The notes: generated by a model from the letters alone, not told the origin. A DNA stretch of 36,811 nucleotides from Holophagaceae bacterium (GCA_025361955.1 JANYIU010000168.1:1-36811); one strand, 5' to 3'. Shown: positions 8,860 through 17,661, counted from the first letter of the stretch. Numbers and translations are program-made.

Positions 8860-9717
8860 TCAATCCCGTTTGCGGTAACCCATGGCCTTGGTGAAGTGCA
8901 TCAATTCGAAACCGATATTGAACGAGTGGATGGATTCGCTATGACCCACGAGCAGGAAACCCTTGGGCTGAAGCTGTTCGTGGAAGCCTCGCAACACCTT
9001 GATTTTTACGGCTTCATCGAAGTAGATGAGGACATTTCGGCAGAAGATGACCTCGAAGCTCCCAAGGGCCTTGTAGGCGGAGTATTCGACCAGATTGACG
9101 AGTTTCAAGGATACCAGTTGCTTCAGCTCCGGCTTCACTTCGTAGCAGTCCTGAGAAAGCAGGTTGAAGTGCTGCTTGAGTTGGGGGCCGGTCAGGTTGC
9201 GCAGCGTATAGCTGCCATAGATCCCTTCCTTGGCCTGGGCCAGCACCTTCTCGCTGATGTCCGTGGCGATGATCTCCACCAGCATTCCTTTGAGCAGGGT
9301 GTCCTTCGCTTCGGCACAGATCATGGCGAGGGTGTAGGGTTCCTCCCCGGACGAGCAGGCTGCGGACCAGATCCTCAGTTTGCTAGAGCCCTTGGCCTTA
9401 GCCAGGGCGATGGCCTCGGGCAGGACGATGCGCTGGAAGGCCTCGATCTGGGGGGGATTCCGCCAGAAACTGGTCTCATTGGTGGTGATTTCAATGAATA
9501 GTTGTTTAAGTTCTTCTTTGCCCATGGGGCCTTGAAGCAGCTCCAGATAGCCCTGGTAAGTCTTGATATTCACCCCCACCAACCTGCGCGCGAGGCGATT
9601 CTCCAGGAAATACTGCTTGGCTTCGGCAAAGTAGATGCCAGTCCGGGCGTAGATGAAATCTCTCATCGCCAGGAAATCCGGGAGGCTCATTGGTGGGTTG
9701 GTGACTTGAAGGGCCAT
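8860..9717 (-). CDS. cheR: Chemotaxis protein methyltransferase
   Basis: CheR methylates glutamates of chemoreceptors using S-adenosylmethionine. The frame is open far upstream through acpS, but the ATG at 9717 (MALQVTNPPMSLPDF) gives 285 residues, the normal size. The N-terminal helical domain (residues 10-80, ending IEITTNETSFWRNP) is followed by the methyltransferase fold with the SAM-binding motif WSAACSSGEEPYTLAM, FCRNVLIYFD and GHSESI. It pairs with cheB in the same cluster and, with metK in this window, the cell supplies its methyl donor. It lies 44 bases after acpS. Confidence 0.94.
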   Translation of the reverse strand: MALQVTNPPMSLPDFLAMRDFIYARTGIYFAEAKQYFLENRLARRLVGVNIKTYQGYLELLQGPMGKEELKQLFIEITTNETSFWRNPPQIEAFQRIVLPEAIALAKAKGSSKLRIWSAACSSGEEPYTLAMICAEAKDTLLKGMLVEIIATDISEKVLAQAKEGIYGSYTLRNLTGPQLKQHFNLLSQDCYEVKPELKQLVSLKLVNLVEYSAYKALGSFEVIFCRNVLIYFDEAVKIKVLRGFHEQLQPKGFLLVGHSESIHSFNIGFELMHFTKAMGYRKRD

Positions 9718-9761
9718 GCACGTCGTCCTAACATCCGGAATCGGCCGGGATCGGCAGAGCA

Positions 9762-10145
9762 TTAATCGTGGCGAGTTGGATCTCCTTCCAGGATGACTAC
9801 CGCAAAGGCCATTCCGGAATCGTGGCTGATGCTTCCATGCAGGCGTGCAATGCCTTTCCGCTGCATCTTCTCGGCGAGTAACCCCTCGGTCCATAGGCGC
9901 CCATTGCGGAAGCGGAGCTCCTTCCAGGACCAACCATCGAGGCCCACGCCAAGGGCCTTGCCGAATGCTTCTCGCAGGGCCCAGCGCCCGGCGAGCCGTT
10001 CTGGAAGCCTCTGCCGGTTGCCATTCAGCAAGTACTCGGCTTCCTCGGGGGCCAGGATCCTGTGGATTGGCTTTTCTCCGAAACGGTCCATGAGGTGGAC
10101 CCATCGGGCCGCAGGGCAGATGTCTGTTCCAAGGCCTTGGATCAA
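9762..10145 (-). CDS. acpS: Holo-[acyl-carrier-protein] synthase
   Basis: AcpS attaches the 4'-phosphopantetheine arm of coenzyme A to acyl carrier protein. The 127-residue protein shows the family hallmarks: GLGTDIC at the N-terminus (metal-binding Asp), RWALREAFGKALG in the middle (usually R-x-AAKEA-x-KALG), and HGSISHDSGMAFAVVI at the end. The start is a TTG at 10145 with a strong GGAGG seven bases upstream; no ATG would preserve the GTDI motif. It may be the first gene of the cheR-cheB transcript, since only 44 bases separate it from cheR, although its function is unrelated. Confidence 0.85.
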   Translation of the reverse strand: MIQGLGTDICPAARWVHLMDRFGEKPIHRILAPEEAEYLLNGNRQRLPERLAGRWALREAFGKALGVGLDGWSWKELRFRNGRLWTEGLLAEKMQRKGIARLHGSISHDSGMAFAVVILEGDPTRHD

Positions 10146-10338
10146 GGGTCACCCTCCGGGATCGGAAGAGTTAAGATACCCGAAGGGATGGGGGAACGTC
10201 TGCGGCTTGCCGTTGTGATTCCATCCACCAGGGTTGTGACCCGATACACACGGGGCGGAATCAATACTGCCACCGGCCGAAGTAAGTATTTCTAGTCATT
10301 TTGGCAGCTTGAAGCCTTGGAAACTGAGGAGCGCGACC

Positions 10339-11733
10339 ATGCCCATACTGAAAGAGAAACCCAGACCCTTCCTGGTACCCGAGTACTGCAAAGGCTGCGG
10401 CCGATGTGTCAGCGTGTGCGTGAAGGGCTGCATCGCCTTCGCCGATGAGATCAACCCAGCTACGGGTATCATCCCGATCGTGCTGGATCTGGAGAAATGC
10501 ACCGGCTGCGGTCTGTGCATCGATGCCTGTCCAGAGCCCTATGGTCTGCGCGCGATGGCCCAGGACGAAGCCTACGAACTCCAGGATCCCGCCAAGCTCT
10601 TCGGAGCCAAGCAGAGCGCGGCCCCGGAGCCCGTGGACATCCCGGCCCAGCAAGTGGCCTTGCCGAAGACTCAGCCCCTCATCATCAAGGGCAATTATGC
10701 TTCCGCGGTGGGCGCACTGTTGGCGGGCTGCCGCCACTTCTATGGCTATCCCATCACCCCGTCCACCGAGGGTGCCGAGTTGATGGCCAAGCTGCTCCCG
10801 AAACTGAATGGCGTGTTCCTTCAGGCCGTTTCTGAAGTCGCCACCGTGAACCACATGTATGGCACCGGCGGCGCCGGTCTCCCCACGATGACCTTCACCT
10901 CCAGCCCCGGGTTTTCCCTGATGCTGGAAGGCATCTCCTATATGATCGGGGCCGAGGTCCCCGGAGTGTTCGTAAACGTCATGCGTGGCGGCCCCGGTTT
11001 GGGGAACATCGCACCTGAGCAATCCGATGTGAAGCTGGCCTGCCGCGGGCTTGGCCACGGGCACACCCACTGCATCACGCTTATGCCAAGCACGCCCCAG
11101 GAAATGCTCGACTATTCCATGCAGGCCTTCGAACTCAGTTTCAAGTACCGGAACCCCGTGATTGTCTTGGCCGACGGCTACCTGGGCCAGATGACTGGAA
11201 AGGTTCAGTTGCCCGCTCAAATGGTCAAGGCAGGAATTCCCAAGTGGGCCGTCTATGGGGATCGGAGCCATCGGGGAAACCTCATCTCCTCCATCCAGCT
11301 CCAGGAAACGGACCTGGAAAAGTTCAATGCCCATCTGGAAGAGAAGTACCAGTCCATGAAGGTCGAGGCCAGGTCCGAGTCCTACCTGACCGAGGATGCG
11401 GAAATTCTGCTGGTGGCCTGCAACACGCCGGCCCGTGCTGCTAAGGGCGCGGTCAAGAGCCTTCGGGATCTGGGCATCAAGGCGGGTCTGTTCCGGCCCA
11501 TCACTATCTGGCCGTTCCCATCCAAGCAGCTCCAGGCCCTGCTCCCCAAGATCAAACATCTGGTGGTGGTTGAGGCCAACGCGGGCGGGCAAATCCTGGA
11601 CGAACTCCGGTTGAACATGAGTCAGGTCGGAGTGGAGAAGCTCCCCCCCATCACCCACGTGCGCCGTTTTGGCGGGATGCTGCCCCAGCAGACCGAAATC
11701 GTCGACCACGTGAAATCCATCCTCGCCAAGTAA
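10339..11733 (+). CDS. vorB: 2-oxoacid:ferredoxin oxidoreductase, ferredoxin-alpha fusion (VorB type)
   Basis: This is one half of an enzyme that oxidatively decarboxylates a 2-oxoacid to its acyl-CoA with ferredoxin as acceptor. The 464-residue protein starts at an ATG with GAGGAG six bases upstream. Residues 15-70 are a 2[4Fe-4S] ferredoxin domain (Cys 17, 20, 23, 27 and Cys 54, 57, 60, 64), equivalent to the separate delta subunit of four-subunit enzymes. The alpha domain follows with GYPITPSTEGAEL and MRGGPGLGN, and the C-terminal domain ends near residue 460. Branched-chain 2-oxoacid (Vor) is the closest label, but 2-oxoglutarate or pyruvate cannot be excluded. The partner gene starts nine bases downstream. 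Confidence 0.88.
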   Translation: MPILKEKPRPFLVPEYCKGCGRCVSVCVKGCIAFADEINPATGIIPIVLDLEKCTGCGLCIDACPEPYGLRAMAQDEAYELQDPAKLFGAKQSAAPEPVDIPAQQVALPKTQPLIIKGNYASAVGALLAGCRHFYGYPITPSTEGAELMAKLLPKLNGVFLQAVSEVATVNHMYGTGGAGLPTMTFTSSPGFSLMLEGISYMIGAEVPGVFVNVMRGGPGLGNIAPEQSDVKLACRGLGHGHTHCITLMPSTPQEMLDYSMQAFELSFKYRNPVIVLADGYLGQMTGKVQLPAQMVKAGIPKWAVYGDRSHRGNLISSIQLQETDLEKFNAHLEEKYQSMKVEARSESYLTEDAEILLVACNTPARAAKGAVKSLRDLGIKAGLFRPITIWPFPSKQLQALLPKIKHLVVVEANAGGQILDELRLNMSQVGVEKLPPITHVRRFGGMLPQQTEIVDHVKSILAK

Positions 11734-11742
11734 GGAGGCCCT

Positions 11743-13176
11743 ATGTCCGTTTTCTATGACAAGTTTGAGCGTCACGCCCACGGCGAGGGCCTTAAGGGCC
11801 AGTCCACCCACTACTGTGCAGGCTGCGGTCACGGGCTCGCTCACAAGTATCTTGCCGACGCCATCGAAGAACTGGACATCCAGGACAGCACTGTCCTGGT
11901 GAGCCCCGTGGGCTGCTCGGTCTTCGCCTACTACTACTTCAACACTGGCAACACCCAGGCTGCCCATGGCCGCGCCGCCGCTGTGGCCCTTGGCCATAAG
12001 ATGGCCAACCCTGAGGCCACCGTCATTTCCTACCAGGGCGACGGGGATCTGGCCTCCATCGGTCTCGCAGAAACAGTGGCCGCTGCCCAGCTGGGCGCCC
12101 CGATCACTGTCATCTTCATCAACAATGCCATCTATGGCATGACCGGCGGCCAGATGGCCCCCACCAGCCTCATGGGCCAGACCACCGCTACCAGCCCCAA
12201 AGGCCGGAACCGGTTCAATGGCGAGCCCATGAAGATGGCCGAGCTCATCGCCGGCCTTGACGGGCCGGTCTATGTCGAGCGGGTCGCCCTCTTCAGCCCT
12301 GCGGACCGCAAGAAGGCCGCCAGGGCCATCAAGAAGGCCGTCCAGCTGCAAAAGGAAGGCCGCGGCTATTCCTTCATCGAAGTGCTGGCCGAGTGTCCCA
12401 CCCATTTGAAGCTGATGCCCGACCAGGCCGAAAAGTGGGTCAAGGAGAACATGGTCCCGATCTTCCCCCTGGGGGTGAAGAAAGACACAACCGTCGAACC
12501 CTGGTTCAAGTTGCCCACCCCCAATTTCGAGGCTGAACCCCTCCTCCATGCCGTGGGTGCGAGTACCGAAGCCCAGAGCCGCTTCTGCAAGGCCTTCCCC
12601 ACCCACTTGAACCCGGTCGACATCAGCATGAAGTTGGCCGGTTCGGGGGGTGACGGTGCTCAGACGGCCGCCATGCTCGTGGCCACCGCCGCCATCAATG
12701 AAGGCTACGACGGCACGCACATTCCGAGCTACGGCCCTGAAAGCCGCGGCGGCACCAGTTATGCCGATGTCCATGTAGCCAAGGATGAGGTACTGAATCC
12801 CGCCAGCCCCACGCCGGACATCCTGCTCGCCTTTAACGCCCCGAGCCTCGCTAAGTTCGGCCTCACGGTGAAAAAGGGCGGCTTCATCATCTACGACAGT
12901 TCCGTCGCAAAGGATGTTAAGCCTGCGGATCCCAGCATCACGGTCGTGGCCGTGCCCTTCACGGAGATCGCCGCCGGTCTTGGCAAGCTGGTGGTGAAGA
13001 ACATCGTGGCCCTCGGCGCCCTCCAGGCTGCCACGAACCTCTTCCCGAAAGAGACCTTCATCACCGCCATCAAGGGAGCTCTCAAGGAAAAGGCCAGTCT
13101 GATTCCGCTTAACGAACAGGCCTTCCAAGCCGGCATGGATGCCGCCAAGGCATTCCTGGCCACCAAGAAGAAGTAG
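11743..13176 (+). CDS. 2-oxoacid:ferredoxin oxidoreductase, beta-gamma fusion
   Basis: This 477-residue protein is the second half of the oxidoreductase. Residues 1-285 form the thiamine-diphosphate-binding beta domain: YQGDGDLASIG with the GDGD metal/TPP motif at 99-102 and INNAIYGMTGG near 127. Cys 25 and 28 (CAGCGH), Cys 58 and the Cys of LAECPTH near 211 fit the four ligands of the beta-subunit iron-sulfur cluster. From about residue 290 a gamma domain follows (MKLAGSGGDGAQTAAML, SYGPESRGGTSYADV), which is a separate subunit in many archaeal and bacterial enzymes. AAGGAGG precedes the ATG. With the upstream gene it supplies alpha, beta, gamma and delta functions on two chains. Confidence 0.88.
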   Translation: MSVFYDKFERHAHGEGLKGQSTHYCAGCGHGLAHKYLADAIEELDIQDSTVLVSPVGCSVFAYYYFNTGNTQAAHGRAAAVALGHKMANPEATVISYQGDGDLASIGLAETVAAAQLGAPITVIFINNAIYGMTGGQMAPTSLMGQTTATSPKGRNRFNGEPMKMAELIAGLDGPVYVERVALFSPADRKKAARAIKKAVQLQKEGRGYSFIEVLAECPTHLKLMPDQAEKWVKENMVPIFPLGVKKDTTVEPWFKLPTPNFEAEPLLHAVGASTEAQSRFCKAFPTHLNPVDISMKLAGSGGDGAQTAAMLVATAAINEGYDGTHIPSYGPESRGGTSYADVHVAKDEVLNPASPTPDILLAFNAPSLAKFGLTVKKGGFIIYDSSVAKDVKPADPSITVVAVPFTEIAAGLGKLVVKNIVALGALQAATNLFPKETFITAIKGALKEKASLIPLNEQAFQAGMDAAKAFLATKKK

Positions 13177-13182
13177 GTTCAG

Positions 13183-13226
13183 CGTACGCAGGAAGGCCCG
13201 GCGATTGCCGGGCCTTCCTGCGTACG
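13183..13226. terminator. Perfect 20-bp inverted repeat, bidirectional terminator
   Basis: Arms at 13183-13202 and 13207-13226 are perfectly complementary across a GATT loop. The element lies between the convergent oxidoreductase and metK genes, seven bases after one stop and ten from the other. No long T-run follows on either side, so termination may rely on the very stable stem. Confidence 0.75.
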
Positions 13227-13235
13227 ATCGGTGGG

Positions 13236-14378
13236 TTACTTCACCGCAGTCCTCAAGGCGTTGATGCGGTCCGTCTTCTCCCAACTGAAGCCGTCACGGC
13301 CAAAGTGGCCATAGGCGGCGGTGGCTTTGTAGATGGGCTTGCGCAGGTCCAGGGTTTCGATCATGGCCTTCGGGGTGCAGCTGAACACCGTGCGGACCGC
13401 CTTGATCATTTGTTCGTCGGAAACCTGACCGGTGCCAAAGGTGTCCACATCGATGGAAACGGGTTCTGCCACGCCGATGGCGTAGGCTAGCTGGATCTCG
13501 CATCGTTTCGCGAGACCCGCAGCCACGATATTCTTCGCGATGTAGCGACCCATATAGGCAGCTGAACGGTCCACCTTGGAAGGGTCCTTGCCGGAGAAGG
13601 CGCCACCTCCGTGATGGCCGCTACCACCGTAGGAATCCACGATGATCTTCCGGCCCGTGAGGCCCGTGTCGCCCATCGGGCCGCCGATGACAAAGCGGCC
13701 GGTGGGGTTGACATGGAAGATCGCGTCATGGTCCAGGTATTCTGCGGGGAGTGCCAAGCGGATGACCTCCTGGATGATCCGTTCCTTGATCTCGGCATGG
13801 GTCACGTGTTCATCGTGCTGCGTCGAGATGACGACGGTGGGAATCCGCACCACCTTGCCGTTTTCGTACTCCACCGTGACCTGGGATTTTCCGTCGGGTC
13901 GCAGCCACGGGATTTGACCGCTCTTGCGGACTTCCGCCAACTTGCGGGTCAGCAGATGGGCGTAGTGCAGGGGGGCCGGCATCAATTCAGGGGTCTCGTC
14001 GGTGGCATAACCGAACATCAGGCCTTGGTCGCCTGCGCCGCCAGTGTCGACGCCCATCGCGATATCCGGGCTCTGTTGGTCCAGCGTCACGATCACGGCA
14101 CACGTGTCGCAATCAAAGCCCTTGAAGCTTTGATCGTAACCAATCTCCCGGACCGTTTCGCGAGCCACACGCGGGATGTCGATGTAGCAGTCCGTGGTGA
14201 TCTCGCCTGCCACCAGGATCAAGCCGGTCGTCACCAGGCTCTCGCAGGCCACCCGACTCTTGGGATCCCCGGTGAGCGCCGCGTCGAGGACTGCATCAGA
14301 GATTTGATCGGCGATCTTGTCAGGATGCCCTTCCGTCACGCTTTCTGAAGTGAACAAGTGTCTGCCAAGGTTGCCCAT
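13236..14378 (-). CDS. metK: S-adenosylmethionine synthetase
   Basis: MetK makes S-adenosylmethionine from methionine and ATP. The 380-residue product begins [20 protein letters not shown] from an ATG at 14378 with GGAGAG close upstream; a TTG four codons earlier is unlikely. Family motifs are present: [13 protein letters not shown], the [12 protein letters not shown] hexapeptide region near residue 118, and [19 protein letters not shown], with conserved Lys and Asp for phosphate and metal binding. The gene stands alone, convergent with the oxidoreductase and divergent from the lipoprotein gene. I looked for a SAM riboswitch in the 224-base upstream region and found none of the known folds by eye. 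Confidence 0.96.
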   Translation of the reverse strand: MGNLGRHLFTSESVTEGHPDKIADQISDAVLDAALTGDPKSRVACESLVTTGLILVAGEITTDCYIDIPRVARETVREIGYDQSFKGFDCDTCAVIVTLDQQSPDIAMGVDTGGAGDQGLMFGYATDETPELMPAPLHYAHLLTRKLAEVRKSGQIPWLRPDGKSQVTVEYENGKVVRIPTVVISTQHDEHVTHAEIKERIIQEVIRLALPAEYLDHDAIFHVNPTGRFVIGGPMGDTGLTGRKIIVDSYGGSGHHGGGAFSGKDPSKVDRSAAYMGRYIAKNIVAAGLAKRCEIQLAYAIGVAEPVSIDVDTFGTGQVSDEQMIKAVRTVFSCTPKAMIETLDLRKPIYKATAAYGHFGRDGFSWEKTDRINALRTAVK

Positions 14379-14602
14379 TTTTCTCTCCAAAAATTTTCAA
14401 TCAGAACGATTCGATGCGCTGACCATCGGATGGTTACAGGATAGCAATACTTTTGGATGCCCGGGTAGATCACGTAAGCATCAATCACTGTTAGAGATGC
14501 CTACGGTACAAAGCCTTTTGCTTGCCAGACTATGGGGAAACGGCTAGTGTTAAGGCTCCGTGCACTCTTACAGTGTGTCTCTTTTTTTTCAGGAGCCCTA
14601 TC

Positions 14603-15745
14603 ATGTCCCTGAAGCACCTAACTCGACATTTGTTCAGCATCATTGCTGTCGCACTGCTCGTGCTTGCTCCGGCCTGCAAGAGGAGTTCCGAAGAACCCAA
14701 GGAAATGAGGGATGTGGCTGAGAAGGTCGGTGAGCTGGACAAACTCAGTCAGAAGGCCAACACGGTCGGCGCCGAACAAGCCGAGAAACTCAAGGCAGCT
14801 GGCGTCAACGATATTCGTCCTGACACGCAGACCATGCAACTCACGGAGGAACAGAAGCAGAAACTTGAAGCGCGCGTCAAGGCCGAGAAGGACAGCTCCT
14901 ATCGCGCCCTCCTCCAAGAGGTGATCGACAAGGACAAGGAGATCACCCAATTAAACGACCAGATGGCCAAGCTGAAAGCCAGCCTGCCGAAGCCCGATAC
15001 GGCGCATTCCGGCGACAACCACTACAGCATGGCCCTCAAGTACCTGCGCAAGACAGGCATCTCCCAGGAGAAGGCCAAGAACCTGATCAACAAAGTGAAC
15101 ATCATGGAGAAGCTGGCGCCCGGTTTTGAGGTCTACCACTTCTATAGCAATGGTGTTTATGGCACCTGGGTCAATCAGGGCCGAGCCAAGGTGAGCCCCA
15201 GCGACCTGGTCCGCCAGGAACGGGAGAAGGTCGAAGGAGAGCGGGACACAGCCGTCGCGGAGAACGAGAAACTACAGGAGGACGTGAACGACCTGATGAA
15301 CGAGAAGACCCGTCTCACCGGCGAGATTGACAGTCTGCGCACCGAACGGACCAAGCTTGTCAGCGACATGAACGACCTGACCGCCATCTCGGAATCCCAG
15401 AAGGCCAAGCTGAACTCCATGCACTATGTGGTGGGCAACCGGAACAAGCTCAAGACGGACGGCGTCATCGTGATTCCCGTCTTCTCCAAGGATCGCGCGG
15501 GCAGCAATTGGTCCGACACTGTGTTCGATAAATCCATCGATCTCCGCAGCAACGACGCCCTCACCTTCACGGCTGCCGATGCAGGCTTGAAGCAGATCTC
15601 CAAGGTGAACGTCGTGCCGGGCTCGCTGGAAAAGGATAAGCACTATACATTGACCATCGCCCCGGACAAGCAGTCCGCAAATGTGAAGCTCCTCGTGAAG
15701 GACCGCTTCGTCAACGAAAAGGTGGTCTTCGCCGTCGTCGAGTAA
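14603..15745 (+). CDS. Putative coiled-coil lipoprotein of unknown function
   Basis: I do not recognise this family. The ATG at 14603 has GGAG nine bases upstream and gives 380 residues; the frame's earlier start is not needed. Residues 1-24 form a lipoprotein-type signal peptide ending LAPAC, with Cys 25 as the likely lipidated residue. The box is not ideal, having Pro at -2. Charged heptad-like helices cover roughly 30-130 and 200-275. Between them lies a compact module (ALKYLRKTGISQEKAKNLI, then YSNGVYGTWVNQG) reminiscent of regions seen in LysM-type proteins. The C-terminal 100 residues look like beta strands (VIVIPVFSKD, LTIAPDKQSANVKLLV). The protein is probably anchored in the cell envelope and matured by Lgt. 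Confidence 0.7.
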   Translation: MSLKHLTRHLFSIIAVALLVLAPACKRSSEEPKEMRDVAEKVGELDKLSQKANTVGAEQAEKLKAAGVNDIRPDTQTMQLTEEQKQKLEARVKAEKDSSYRALLQEVIDKDKEITQLNDQMAKLKASLPKPDTAHSGDNHYSMALKYLRKTGISQEKAKNLINKVNIMEKLAPGFEVYHFYSNGVYGTWVNQGRAKVSPSDLVRQEREKVEGERDTAVAENEKLQEDVNDLMNEKTRLTGEIDSLRTERTKLVSDMNDLTAISESQKAKLNSMHYVVGNRNKLKTDGVIVIPVFSKDRAGSNWSDTVFDKSIDLRSNDALTFTAADAGLKQISKVNVVPGSLEKDKHYTLTIAPDKQSANVKLLVKDRFVNEKVVFAVVE

Positions 15746-15869
15746 CGACGGCCGATAGACGGTGGCGTCAAAAACAATTTAGTCGCCAGGGTGGCGTACC
15801 GGCCAAAGGGTTGGGACAAAAAATGGCCAGAACGACCCAAGTTCACGCGCAACAGCCTCAAAAGACTGC
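15746..15869. other. Intergenic stretch, nothing recognised
   Basis: These bases between the lipoprotein stop and the terminator hairpin carry no gene that I can see. GGTGGCGT occurs twice (about 15761 and 15789), without further structure. Confidence 0.4.
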
Positions 15870-15900
15870 AACGATCGGCCCCAGAACGGGGCCGATCGTT
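15870..15900. terminator. Inverted-repeat terminator between convergent genes
   Basis: A perfect 13-bp stem (15870-15882 with 15888-15900) closes a five-base AGAAC loop. It lies between the lipoprotein gene and the chemoreceptor gene. On the minus strand it begins directly after a TGA at 15903-15901, which ends the reading frame carrying a chemoreceptor-like tail. Confidence 0.75.
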
Positions 15901-16073
15901 TCATGTGATCGTGAATCGCAACGCCAGCTGACGGAGCTGGACAGCAAGGCGTGAGAGGGCGTCCACGGTGCGGTGGGTCTCCTCGACGGTGGTCGCAAAG
16001 GGCCTCTGGCCACCCTCTCGGCCTGCTGACGGCATGGCTGCAATTTGGTCGTGTGGACGCTGATCCTGGCGGA
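15901..16073 (-). pseudogene. Out-of-frame chemoreceptor tail, probable frameshifted 3' end
   Basis: Immediately after the in-frame stop of the chemoreceptor gene, the -1 frame stays open to a TGA at 15901. It reads like the last helix of a methyl-accepting protein (VEETHRTVDALSRLAVQL, ending ALRFTIT). The terminator hairpin starts right after this TGA. The simplest reading is that the chemoreceptor gene once ended, or really ends, here and that one base was gained or lost near 16076. A sequencing error is equally possible. Confidence 0.5.
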
Positions 16074-17654
16074 CTACTCTGCCTTCCAAGTGGCCGTCGC
16101 GGCGCCGAATCTCTGCCCCATGACGTAGCAGGGAACCGTCAGCAGGACCACGACCTCGCCCGTATCCCGGGCATAGGTCTGAACGAGAAAATCCAGGGCG
16201 GACTGTTCCGAGTAGTTCAGGTCGCAACCGGCTTGCACGAAGTCCGCCCTGGCCGCCCGTTCGCTCAGGTTGGCCGCCTGAGCGAGGCCTACGCGCGCGC
16301 CTCGCAAGGAGGCACCCAGGTAGAACTTCTTACAGCGGTTCGTGAGCAGGTCGATGGCGTGGTTGCCCGTCCAGTCCTTGCATACCTTGCTGGGATGGAT
16401 GGGGATGTAGCCGTTCAGATCGATGATGGTCGCCGTGTTCACCATCGGTTCGCGCGCCATCATCGCATCGATGAGCCGCATGAATTCCTTGTCCACGAGG
16501 GCGTCATAGGCGGTTCCGAACTTGGGCGGATCAAAGCCGCTGGGCGGAACCCGGCTGATATCGAAGAGCCGCGACAGAGAGTAGGTAGCTGCTCCTTCGT
16601 ATTCGAAATAGTGGTACTCCAGCAGGTCGTTCAGGGAGATCTGCTCTTGCCGGAGCAGCTCCTCGAAATAGTCCTGGGCTTGCCTCGACAGGTTTCGCAG
16701 CAACGCGAGGACTCTGCAGAAGACAGTGTCCGTCTGGATGCGGCCCAGGTGGATATAGGCCCCCTCGGATAGCGCGGCCAGATCCTCGGTGGCCTTGACC
16801 ACCAGCCTGGCTTCGGACTGGACCCCGTTGATGCTTTCGGTGGTGGAGCGGGAATGCGTCGACAGCATCTCCATCTGGGAGTTCTGCTCATTGACCGCCA
16901 CGGACACCTGCTGCATGTGTTGAGAGGATTCGCGCGCCAACTGGCTTATCGCCCCCAGCGAATTGCCCAGTTCGGTCGTGTGCTGGGAGGCGAGGTCGCC
17001 TAGTTCCTGGCTCTTGGCCACGGCACCTTGGACGGGCTGCAGCAGTGCGGTGATCTCGTCAATCAGCGTGCTTATATCGGACGTCTGGGCCCAGGAATGC
17101 TCCGCGAGTTTCTGCACTTCGGTGGCTACCACCGCGAAACCCCGACCGTGCACACCCGCGTGTGCGGCTTCGATCGCCGCATTTAGGGCGAGGAGCTTGG
17201 TCTGTTCGGAGATGCCATTGACAACCTGGGTGATCCGGGTGATATCGAGAATCTTGTCCGTCAGAACATTCAGCCGACGGGCCATATCGTGTACCTGCTC
17301 CTGCAGGATCCGGTTCGCCTCAGACGCCTTGGCCCCCACTTCATGCCCGGATCGTGCGAGCTGGTCGACCTGCTCCCCGAGCTGCGCAGCCTGCCCGGCC
17401 TCGACTGCGACCTTCTGGATCCCGGCCTGGATCTGCCCGGCTGCCAGGGTCATCTTCTCCATGCCCTGGTAGGCCTGCTCGAGGTGAGAGGAGAGTTCCT
17501 TCAGGGCTTTCGCATTGCGGGCGGCGCCCACTCCGGTCTGCCCCACGACTCCGTCAAGTCCTTTGACCACCTGGAGGATATTTTCGTCGTTGTCAGTCGC
17601 TTGTACAAGGGGAGATGTCTTTTCCGAGATCCCAAGGGTTTGCCAGAAGGCCAT
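16074..17654 (-). CDS. Soluble methyl-accepting chemotaxis protein with a C-terminal sensory region
   Basis: The 526-residue protein has no signal peptide or membrane segment, so it is a cytoplasmic receptor. Residues about 25-300 form the long signalling hairpin. Its tip near 140-188 carries the conserved core GISEQTKLLALNAAIEAAHAG followed by GRGFAVVATEVQKLAEHS, where the CheA/CheW contact lies. Residues about 330-526 look like a separate sensory domain (TATIIDLNGYIPIHPSK, LTNRCKKFY, FLVQTYARDTGEVVVL). This resembles the C-terminal domain of some proteobacterial receptors with a conserved NRRIF/QTYRRD pattern. The ligand is unknown. The 3' end may be frameshifted. cheR and cheB elsewhere in the window would act on it. 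Confidence 0.85.
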   Translation of the reverse strand: MAFWQTLGISEKTSPLVQATDNDENILQVVKGLDGVVGQTGVGAARNAKALKELSSHLEQAYQGMEKMTLAAGQIQAGIQKVAVEAGQAAQLGEQVDQLARSGHEVGAKASEANRILQEQVHDMARRLNVLTDKILDITRITQVVNGISEQTKLLALNAAIEAAHAGVHGRGFAVVATEVQKLAEHSWAQTSDISTLIDEITALLQPVQGAVAKSQELGDLASQHTTELGNSLGAISQLARESSQHMQQVSVAVNEQNSQMEMLSTHSRSTTESINGVQSEARLVVKATEDLAALSEGAYIHLGRIQTDTVFCRVLALLRNLSRQAQDYFEELLRQEQISLNDLLEYHYFEYEGAATYSLSRLFDISRVPPSGFDPPKFGTAYDALVDKEFMRLIDAMMAREPMVNTATIIDLNGYIPIHPSKVCKDWTGNHAIDLLTNRCKKFYLGASLRGARVGLAQAANLSERAARADFVQAGCDLNYSEQSALDFLVQTYARDTGEVVVLLTVPCYVMGQRFGAATATWKAE

Positions 17655-17661
17655 GACAGCT

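Noticed and set aside
10261-13284. 1007-codon open frame on the minus strand
   Set aside because: It is antisense to the oxidoreductase pair, has the Gly/His/Asp-rich composition of a reverse-frame shadow, and has no motif.
14379-14602. SAM riboswitch upstream of metK
   Set aside because: I looked for SAM-I, SAM-II and SAH-type patterns by eye and found none. A covariance-model search would settle it.
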